From positions 1 through 43,895 of the forward strand of contig JAZNQX010000085.1 in NCBI GenBank assembly GCA_045590395.1: a stretch of 43,895 nucleotides of DNA. The letters are read 5' to 3'. Each line of letters begins with the position of its first letter. The stretch's first letter is position 1. The translations under genes were made by a program, and so were the position numbers. Under the pieces are notes generated by a model. That model had not been told where the DNA came from. It made no database searches and saw nothing but the letters and a program-made list of their open reading frames with translations. The DNA is from SIG607 sp045590395. Lineage in GTDB: Bacteria > Bacillota > Clostridia > Oscillospirales > Acutalibacteraceae. Shown here one piece after another: positions 37,925 to 43,895 of the stretch.

Positions 37925-38855
37925 GATTTATAATTTTAACAGACCTCTTAAGTGGGTGCTTATAGCTTATGCAATAATTACTGTAATAGGTATTGTAATC
38001 GGCGCTGTTTTCGGTGTTAAGCTTGACACTAACTTTAAGGGCGGTACCGTTATTACCTATAACTACACCTATTCGGATACCGTTGCGGATATTAACGCTG
38101 ATGATGTTAAGGAGGTAGTTGACGAGGTATTCGAGGCTGATTCTACCGTTTCAAAGGGCTCATCTATTGCAGGCGGCACATATACCGTAACAATTACCCT
38201 TTCTAAGAACAAGGCTATGACTACCGAGAAGCAGGAAGAACTTACTACTAAGCTTCAGGAAAAGTATAAGGATAATGCTGTAGAGCTTTACAGTTCAACC
38301 TCTGTAAACGCTACTCTTGCTGCATCTTTCTTTCTTAAAGCCCTTGCGGCAGTACTTCTTGTTGCAATTCTTGTGGTAATTTATGTAGGCTACCGCTTTA
38401 GAAAAATTGGCGGTGTAACTGCGGCGCTTACTGCTCTTGTGTCGTTGGTGCTTGACGTTATAATTTCCTTTGTAGCCTGTGTGATTTTCCGCTTACAGAT
38501 AGATATGAACTATATCGCAGTAGTTCTTACCATATTCGGATATTCTCTTAACGATACCATAGTTGTTTATGACGCTGTAAGAGAAGAAAAGAAATACAAT
38601 CCTACAAAAAGTCTTTATGATATAGTTAACACAAGTTTAAGTACTGTTCTTGCAAGAAATATCGTTACAACCACAACAACTGTTATTGCTGTAATTACAA
38701 TAATCGTTGTTTCCGAAATCTTTGGTCTTACTACACTTCGTACCTTTGCAATTCCTATGGTATTCGGTTTGATTTCGGGCTGTATTTCTTCGCTCTTTGT
38801 TTCATGTCCCTTGTGGGTTATCTGGAGAAAGAAATTAGACTCTAAAAAGAAATAA
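37917..38855 (+). CDS. secF: protein translocase subunit SecF
   Basis: The start is ATG at 37917, with GGAGGT (37904-37909) inside secD; the frame is open further upstream only by overlap. The 312-residue protein has an N-terminal helix, then LDTNFKGGTVITYNYTYSD, and five further helices including AAVLLVAILVVIYVGYRFRKIGGVTAALTAL, MNYIAVVLTIFGYSLNDTIVVYDAVREEKK and LARNIVTTTTTVIAVITIIVVSEIFG. The SLNDTIVVYDRIRE-type motif is intact. It is the partner of SecD in the export motor of the cell membrane and ends in a terminator. Confidence 0.96.
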   Translation: MAKIYNFNRPLKWVLIAYAIITVIGIVIGAVFGVKLDTNFKGGTVITYNYTYSDTVADINADDVKEVVDEVFEADSTVSKGSSIAGGTYTVTITLSKNKAMTTEKQEELTTKLQEKYKDNAVELYSSTSVNATLAASFFLKALAAVLLVAILVVIYVGYRFRKIGGVTAALTALVSLVLDVIISFVACVIFRLQIDMNYIAVVLTIFGYSLNDTIVVYDAVREEKKYNPTKSLYDIVNTSLSTVLARNIVTTTTTVIAVITIIVVSEIFGLTTLRTFAIPMVFGLISGCISSLFVSCPLWVIWRKKLDSKKK

Positions 38856-38862
38856 GAAATTT

Positions 38863-38890
38863 AAAGCCGACTAATATGTCGGCTTTATTT
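38863..38890 (+). terminator. terminator of secDF
   Basis: AAAGCCGAC (38863-38871) pairs with GTCGGCTTT (38878-38886) around TAATAT, followed by ATTTTTA. The next ribosome site (AAAGGAG) begins only a few bases later. Confidence 0.85.
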
Positions 38891-38907
38891 TTAAAGGAGT
38901 TATTTTT

Positions 38908-39894
38908 ATGATAAGACTGGCTACAATAGGCACAAGCTGGATAACCGCTTCTTTTATTGGCGGTGCAGATATTGCCGGCTGTTTTGAACTTACTGCAGTA
39001 TACTCACGTACAAAAGAACGCGGCGAGGAATTTTTAAAAGAAATAGGCAAAACGGCTACGGTTTATACCGATGTTGAAGCCCTTGCCAAAAGCGATATTG
39101 TTGATGCTGTTTATATTGCAAGTCCCAACTCTTTGCATTTTGAACAGGCTATGCTTATGGTAAAACACAAAAAGCACGTTATTGTAGAGAAACCGATAGT
39201 TATAACCGAGGAAGAATTCTTAAGGCTTATGGATGCGGCGCGGGAAAATAACGTTATCGCTATGGAAGCCTATATACCTATTCATTTACCTGCAAGAAAA
39301 CTGCTTAAAGAAAATATGGGAAGGCTTGGCAGAATACAAAGTTCACGCTTTCAGTTTTGTCAGCATTCCAGTAAATATAAAGAATATTTAAGAGGCGAAA
39401 ATCCCAATATATTCAACCCTGAATTTGCTACGGGAACTCTTATGGATTTAGGTATTTATTGTGTTTATCCTGCCATTGACCTTTACGGTGTGCCTGACAG
39501 TGTATCCACCTATGCTACTTTCCTTGATAACGGTAGTGACAGCGCTGTTCATTCTCTGTTTAAGTATGCCGACCATACCGTAAATATTGTATCCTCTAAA
39601 ATTTGTCAAAGCGATACCCCAAGCGAAATAATGGGGGACTGCGGTAAAATAGATATCGGCCTTGTTTCAAAATATGAAAATATAATTCTTTATACTGATG
39701 AAAATGAAGAAAGACTTACAGGTGTTATGACAAAGCCCCAGTATATGAGTTATGAGGCTAAAGATTTTTACAGATATATCAAATACCCCGAAGAAACTAA
39801 AGAAGAATATGAAGAAATAAACACAATTGCCCATGCCGTTTGCTCCATTATGGAAATGATGCGACTGCAGGCAGGAATAAAATTTAATAATTAA
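38908..39894 (+). CDS. Gfo/Idh/MocA family oxidoreductase
   Basis: This is a 328-residue protein. The N-terminal Rossmann domain binds NAD(P): IRLATIGTSWITASFIGG, VYSRTKERGEEF, VDAVYIASPNSLHFEQA and HVIVEKPI, the last with the conserved Lys-Pro of the family. The C-terminal domain has GTLMDLGIYCVYPAIDLYG, where the His of the usual D-x-G-x-H is replaced by Tyr-Cys. Such enzymes oxidise or reduce sugars or inositol-like compounds. The substrate cannot be told. AAAGGAGTTATTTTT precedes the ATG. Confidence 0.88.
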   Translation: MIRLATIGTSWITASFIGGADIAGCFELTAVYSRTKERGEEFLKEIGKTATVYTDVEALAKSDIVDAVYIASPNSLHFEQAMLMVKHKKHVIVEKPIVITEEEFLRLMDAARENNVIAMEAYIPIHLPARKLLKENMGRLGRIQSSRFQFCQHSSKYKEYLRGENPNIFNPEFATGTLMDLGIYCVYPAIDLYGVPDSVSTYATFLDNGSDSAVHSLFKYADHTVNIVSSKICQSDTPSEIMGDCGKIDIGLVSKYENIILYTDENEERLTGVMTKPQYMSYEAKDFYRYIKYPEETKEEYEEINTIAHAVCSIMEMMRLQAGIKFNN

Positions 39895-39899
39895 ATTAA

Positions 39900-39951
39900 A
39901 AAAAACAGCATATACTTTATTTAAGTATTTAAGTAAGGGGTGCTGTTTTTT
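39900..39951 (+). terminator. wide stem-loop overlapping the next start codon
   Basis: AAAAAACAGCA (39900-39910) pairs perfectly with TGCTGTTTTTT (39941-39951) around a 30-base loop that contains a second small stem (atactt/aagtat). The loop end holds AAGGGG, the ribosome site of the next gene, and the right arm contains its TTG start. It can end the upstream message and may hide the start of the next. Confidence 0.6.
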
Positions 39952-40459
39952 GCAGATTAAAAAGTGGCGAACAATTTTAGGCATAATTATATGCACTGTG
40001 GCAGGTGTACTGCTTCATTTTGCTTTTGAGTGGAGTAATAATAACAAAATTGTAGGGTATTTCAGCGCGGTAAATGAAAGCACGTGGGAGCATCTTAAAC
40101 TACTATTTTTCCCCGTACTTGTTTTTACACTGTTTGAATGGCTGTTTCTTAAAGAAAAAAACACCGCCTTTTTGTTTTCAAGAGCGGTGTCAGTGATTGT
40201 AGGAATGTTATTTATAGTTACAGCCTTTTACACAATATCGGGAATAGTAGGAAAAACCGATATGCCTGTTATAAATATCTTAATTTTTGTTATAGGCGTT
40301 ATTATAACCTTCCTGCTTACCCGTGTTATCGAAAAAAGTGTCTTTAATACGCCGAAATATTTTGATATATCCGCTATTATTATACTTCTTATAATTACGG
40401 TGCTGTTTATTGTTTTTACCTATAACCCTGCAGATATTGGGCTATTTAAAGCACCATAA
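39950..40459 (+). CDS. DUF6512-like membrane protein
   Basis: This is a 169-residue protein read from TTG at 39950, after AAGGGG at 39935-39940. It has five hydrophobic helices (around residues 8-25, 45-65, 78-100, 106-125 and 140-160). The segment FSAVNESTWEHLKLLFFPVLVFTLFEW near the N-terminus is the best family sign and matches DUF6512-type proteins of Clostridia. There is no enzymatic motif apart from those conserved polar residues (NES, E, H), which sit between helices. The function is not known. It may be co-transcribed with the oxidoreductase if the stem-loop is read through. Confidence 0.78.
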   Translation: MQIKKWRTILGIIICTVAGVLLHFAFEWSNNNKIVGYFSAVNESTWEHLKLLFFPVLVFTLFEWLFLKEKNTAFLFSRAVSVIVGMLFIVTAFYTISGIVGKTDMPVINILIFVIGVIITFLLTRVIEKSVFNTPKYFDISAIIILLIITVLFIVFTYNPADIGLFKAP

Positions 40460-40496
40460 CAAAAGCCTCTGAAATTTGCTTTTCAGAGGCTTTTAA
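40459..40496. terminator. bidirectional terminator
   Basis: AAAAGCCTCTGAAA (40461-40474) pairs perfectly with TTTCAGAGGCTTTT (40481-40494) around TTTGCT. It serves the DUF6512 gene and the convergent fhs gene. Confidence 0.92.
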
Positions 40497-40510
40497 ATTT
40501 TGAAATTTAG

Positions 40511-42178
40511 TTAGAACAGACCGCTGATTACTCCGTTTTCATCAACGTCTATTTTTTCTGCGGCAGGAACTTTAGGAAGTCCCGGCATTGTCATAATATC
40601 ACCAGTCAGTGCTACGATAAAGCCTGCACCTGCGCTTACTTTAATATTTCTTACCGTAATATCAAAGCCTGTGGGTGCGCCCAGCTTTGTCATATCATCA
40701 CTGAAACTGTACTGGGTTTTAGCCATACAAACGGGCATATTCGAAAAACCGAGCTCGGTAAGCTTCGCAATTTCTTTTTTAGCGGCGGGGGAGAATATTA
40801 CATTGTCACCACCGTAAATCTTAGTAACTATTGCACGGATTTTATCTTCAATAGAAAGATTATCCTCATAGCAGAAGGTAAAGTCGTTATCCTGTTCGCA
40901 AAGTTTTGCAACCTCATCAGCAAGTTCTATACCGCCCTTAGAGCCTTCAGCGCAAACCTTTGAGCAAATAGCTTTAATGCCAAGCTTTGCACAGTGGTCG
41001 ATTACAAGCTGTACTTCAGCATCGGTATCGGTGGGGAAGCGGTTAACAGCTACAACACAAGGGAGCTTATATACATTTTTAATATTTCCTGCATGGCGGA
41101 GAAGGTTAGGCATACCCTTTTCCAGCGCTTCAAGGTTTTCTTCCTTAAGGTCGGTTTTGGCAACTCCGCCGTTCATCTTAAGGGCGCGTATAGTTGCTAC
41201 AAGAACAACAGCGCTGGGTTTAAGTCCACCGAAACGGCACTTAATATCAAGGAACTTTTCAGCACCAAGGTCTGCGCCAAAGCCTGCTTCTGTAATAGCG
41301 TAGTCACCAAGCTTCATAGCCATTTTAGTAGCAATAATAGAGTTACAGCCATGAGCAATATTGGCAAAAGGACCGCCGTGAACAAGAGCAGGTGTACCCT
41401 CTAAGGTCTGCACAAGGTTAGGCTTTAAAGCATCCTTCAAAAGAGCAGTCATAGCGCCCTGAGCGTTAAGCTGACCTGCGGTAACAGGCTTATCGTCATA
41501 GGTGTAGCCTACAATAATACGGGAAAGTCTTTCCTTTAAATCGGTAATGGAATTTGAAAGACAAAGCACCGCCATAATTTCACTTGCAACGGTAATGTCA
41601 AAGCCGTCCTCTCTGGGAACACCGTTTACCTTACCACCAAGACCGTCGGTTACAAAACGAAGCTGACGGTCATTCATATCTACGCATCTTTTCCAGGTTA
41701 TACGTCTTACATCTATGCCAAGGGCATTTCCCTGATGAATATGGTTGTCAAGCATAGCCGCAAGCAGATTGTTTGCCGCGCCGATAGCGTGGAAGTCACC
41801 TGTAAAGTGCAGGTTAATATCCTCCATAGGCACAACCTGAGCATATCCGCCGCCTGCCGCACCGCCTTTAACACCGAAAACAGGGCCTAAAGAGGGTTCG
41901 CGCAGAGCAACAACAACATTTCTTCCTGTTGCACGCATTGCGTCTGCAAGACCTATGGTAGTGGTGGTTTTACCCTCACCTGCAGGGGTGGGGTTGATAG
42001 CAGTTACCAAAATAAGCTTACCGTTTTGTCTTTTTTCATCCTTTAAAAGAGAAAGGTCGATTTTAGCCTTATATTTGCCGTACTGTTCAAGCTTTTCGTC
42101 AGGAATACTTGCAGTTTCAGCAATTTCGGTTATAGGGCGAAGTTTCACTTCCTGAGCAATTTCGATATCACTTTTCAT
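40511..42178 (-). CDS. fhs: formate--tetrahydrofolate ligase
   Basis: The start is ATG at 42178, with AGAGGTG 6-7 bases upstream. The 555-residue enzyme joins formate to tetrahydrofolate with ATP, giving 10-formyl-THF for purine synthesis or one-carbon metabolism. The ATP loop is TAINPTPAGEGKTTTTIGLADAM, followed by REPSLGPVFGVKGGAAGGGYAQVVPMEDINLHFTGDFHAI, GGPFANIAHGCNS and ITEAGFGADLGAEKF. The C-terminal end has VSAGAGFIVALTGDIMTMPGLP. Length and motifs are complete. It follows purL by 12 bases on the same strand, so the two are probably made together, which suits its role as the source of formyl groups for purines. Confidence 0.97.
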   Translation of the reverse strand: MKSDIEIAQEVKLRPITEIAETASIPDEKLEQYGKYKAKIDLSLLKDEKRQNGKLILVTAINPTPAGEGKTTTTIGLADAMRATGRNVVVALREPSLGPVFGVKGGAAGGGYAQVVPMEDINLHFTGDFHAIGAANNLLAAMLDNHIHQGNALGIDVRRITWKRCVDMNDRQLRFVTDGLGGKVNGVPREDGFDITVASEIMAVLCLSNSITDLKERLSRIIVGYTYDDKPVTAGQLNAQGAMTALLKDALKPNLVQTLEGTPALVHGGPFANIAHGCNSIIATKMAMKLGDYAITEAGFGADLGAEKFLDIKCRFGGLKPSAVVLVATIRALKMNGGVAKTDLKEENLEALEKGMPNLLRHAGNIKNVYKLPCVVAVNRFPTDTDAEVQLVIDHCAKLGIKAICSKVCAEGSKGGIELADEVAKLCEQDNDFTFCYEDNLSIEDKIRAIVTKIYGGDNVIFSPAAKKEIAKLTELGFSNMPVCMAKTQYSFSDDMTKLGAPTGFDITVRNIKVSAGAGFIVALTGDIMTMPGLPKVPAAEKIDVDENGVISGLF

Positions 42179-42190
42179 TAAAAACACCTC

Positions 42191-43895
42191 TTATTTAAAG
42201 TATTTAACAGCGCTACGGAACATACCCATATCGTATTTTCCGTCAACATTTTTATAAAGACCGTCGCCAATACGCTCGCTGTGTCCCATTTTACCTATAA
42301 CTCTGCCGTTGGGGCTGGTTATACCCTCAATAGCAAAGCGAGAATTGTTGGGGTTGAAGCGGATATCAGCGGTGGGATTGCCCGATAAATCAACATACTG
42401 GGTGGCTATCTGACCGTTTGCAGCAAGCTTAGCGGCAAGTTCATCACTTACAATAAAGCGGCCCTCACCGTGAGAAATCGGCACTGTGTAGATATCGTCT
42501 ACATTGGTTTCCATAAGCCAGGGAGATTTATTAGATGCAATACGTGTCTGAACAAGACGTGACTGATGTCTGCCGATGGTATTAAAGGTAAGGGTGGGGC
42601 AGTTTTCGTCGGTATCAACAATCTCGCCAAAGGGTACAAGGCCAAGCTTTACAAGAGCCTGGAAGCCGTTGCATATACCTGCCATAAGGCCGTCACGGTT
42701 ATTGCGAAGCTCATTAACCTGCTCTTTAATTGCAGGGTTTCTGAAGAAAGCGGTAATAAACTTACCGGAGCCGTCGGGCTCGTCACCACCTGAGAAACCA
42801 CCCGGAATAAATACTATCTGGGACTGCTTCATTTTCTTTGCAAAGGTATCAACCGATTCTGCTACACTCTGTGCTGAAAGGTTGTTTATAACAAATATTT
42901 CAGGATCAGCGCCTGCGGTAAGCAGAGCCTTTGCAGTATCGTATTCACAGTTAGTACCGGGGAATACAGGGATAAGCACTTTCGGTTTTGCACAGTTTAT
43001 TTTAGGTTTAGCATAGCCGTTTGCTTTGAATGAGAACTTTTCGGGGTTTTCTGATTTATGGTCAATGTTGCAGGGGTAAACGCTCTCTAGTACATTTTCG
43101 TAAGCCTCCTGCAGTTTGTTAAGGTCAACAACCTCATCTTTAAGGGTAAGGCTTTGGTTTTCAGTTGTGTAACCGATAACAGTACCAATATCGGTATCGT
43201 CTTTAAGTTCTACTATAAATGAAGCGTAGTTGTAACCAAAAATATCTTTTGCTGTCAGGTTATCGCTGTACTTAAAGCCGATTTTGTTACCGATAGCCAT
43301 TTTGAAAACAGCCTCGCCTATACCGCCCATACCGGGGGTATAAACAGCTAATGCCTTGCCGTCTTCTACAAGTGAATGTATGGTGCCAAAAAGTTTAATA
43401 AGCTCTTCTGTTACGGGAAGACCGTTTTCATCATATTTACAGGTAAGCAGAACAACCTTGCTGCCTGCCTTTTTAAATTCGGGAGAAACAATATTTTTGT
43501 TAGGCTCACAGGTAACGGCAAAGGAAACAAGGGTAGGGGGAACATCAATGTGTTCAAAGGTACCGCTCATAGAGTCTTTACCGCCGATAGCAGCAATGCC
43601 AAGCTCTTTTTGAGCCTTAAAGGCGCCAAGCAGCGCAGAGAGAGGTTTGCCCCAACGCTTACCGTCTTTACCCGGACGCTCAAAATATTCCTGGAAGGTA
43701 AGGTATACTTCGTTAAAGGAAGCGCCTGTAGCAATAAGTTTGCATACAGATTCAACAACAGCCAGATATGCACCGTGATAGGGGCTCTTTTCGGCTATAA
43801 AGGGGTTGTAGCCCCAAGCCATAAGAGAGCAGGTGTCGGTATGGCGTTTTTCAACAGATACCTTGTGAACCATAGCCTGAATAGGTGTCTGCTGA
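42191..43895 (-). CDS. purL: phosphoribosylformylglycinamidine synthase, C-terminal part (5' end outside window)
   Basis: The frame is open to the window edge: bases before the internal ATG at 43873 read QQTPIQA in frame, a family sequence, so the gene starts beyond 43895. The visible 568 residues are the second half of a long-type FGAM synthase, which converts FGAR, glutamine and ATP to FGAM. The AIRS-like part has AIGGKDSMSGTFEHIDVPPTL and GMGGIGEAVFKMAIGN. A PurQ-like glutaminase is fused at the end: VLIPVFPGTNCEYDTAKA, IPGGFSGGDEPDGSGK, MAGICNGFQALVKLG with the catalytic Cys, and PISHGEGRF with the His and Glu. The single-chain form carries its own glutaminase. It is read before fhs. Confidence 0.95.
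   Translation of the reverse strand, partial: QQTPIQAMVHKVSVEKRHTDTCSLMAWGYNPFIAEKSPYHGAYLAVVESVCKLIATGASFNEVYLTFQEYFERPGKDGKRWGKPLSALLGAFKAQKELGIAAIGGKDSMSGTFEHIDVPPTLVSFAVTCEPNKNIVSPEFKKAGSKVVLLTCKYDENGLPVTEELIKLFGTIHSLVEDGKALAVYTPGMGGIGEAVFKMAIGNKIGFKYSDNLTAKDIFGYNYASFIVELKDDTDIGTVIGYTTENQSLTLKDEVVDLNKLQEAYENVLESVYPCNIDHKSENPEKFSFKANGYAKPKINCAKPKVLIPVFPGTNCEYDTAKALLTAGADPEIFVINNLSAQSVAESVDTFAKKMKQSQIVFIPGGFSGGDEPDGSGKFITAFFRNPAIKEQVNELRNNRDGLMAGICNGFQALVKLGLVPFGEIVDTDENCPTLTFNTIGRHQSRLVQTRIASNKSPWLMETNVDDIYTVPISHGEGRFIVSDELAAKLAANGQIATQYVDLSGNPTADIRFNPNNSRFAIEGITSPNGRVIGKMGHSERIGDGLYKNVDGKYDMGMFRSAVKYFK

Overview
The window looks like chromosomal DNA of a low-GC, endospore-forming Clostridia species, probably a gut member of the Oscillospiraceae or a related group; this placement is inferred from gene content, not from a marker gene. 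Supporting signs are dipicolinate synthase genes (spores), many strong sigma-70-type promoters with 17-base spacers, AGGAGG/GGTGA ribosome sites, several TTG starts, pectin-sugar catabolism and a SipW-type surface-protein cluster. No phage genes, transposase genes or CRISPR array were seen.

Layout. (1) 1-4000: the 3' part of a surface-fibre cluster: a SipW/TasA-type protein with GLUG-like repeats (5' end outside the window), a small membrane protein, a Spy0128-type isopeptide pilin protein with a C-terminal wall anchor, and a tiny zinc-ribbon protein. (2) 4063-9801: a large beta-helix protein without signal peptide, divergent from an AraC regulator, then a lipoprotein, a PepD-type dipeptidase and a second AraC regulator. 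(3) 10026-19448: uxaB-uxaA-uxaC for galacturonate on the minus strand, and on the plus strand a histidine phosphatase, a third AraC regulator and rhaA-rhaD-rhaB for rhamnose. Galacturonate and rhamnose alternate in the rhamnogalacturonan-I backbone, so this is probably a pectin-sugar locus. Transporters, KDG kinase, KDPG aldolase and lactaldehyde reductase are not here. (4) 19446-20950: small repeats and mobile-like DNA: an element with terminal inverted repeats, an XRE regulator, tRNA-Thr(CGU), and behind the tRNA a 594-base segment with a broken four-helix-bundle gene, closed by a second copy of the tRNA 3' end.

(5) 21006-28473: housekeeping and sporulation or envelope genes: dpaB, dpaA, cca, murC, a DUF4364 gene, a BofC-C-like membrane protein and a class A penicillin-binding protein. 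(6) 28510-35053: a LytTR/DUF3021 regulatory pair, a membrane pyrophosphatase, a YiiX-like papain-fold protein, a zinc-ribbon membrane protein and an LtaS-like enzyme. (7) 35197-43895: an aminotransferase, secD-secF, a Gfo/Idh/MocA oxidoreductase, a DUF6512 membrane protein, and, on the minus strand, fhs directly downstream of purL (5' end of purL outside the window), linking one-carbon supply with purine synthesis.

Genes are closely packed, and most units end in a strong stem-loop terminator, often shared by convergent neighbours. The least ordinary parts are the tRNA-Thr insertion, two short elements with terminal inverted repeats that begin on the stop codons of neighbouring genes, and the surface-fibre cluster at the left edge.
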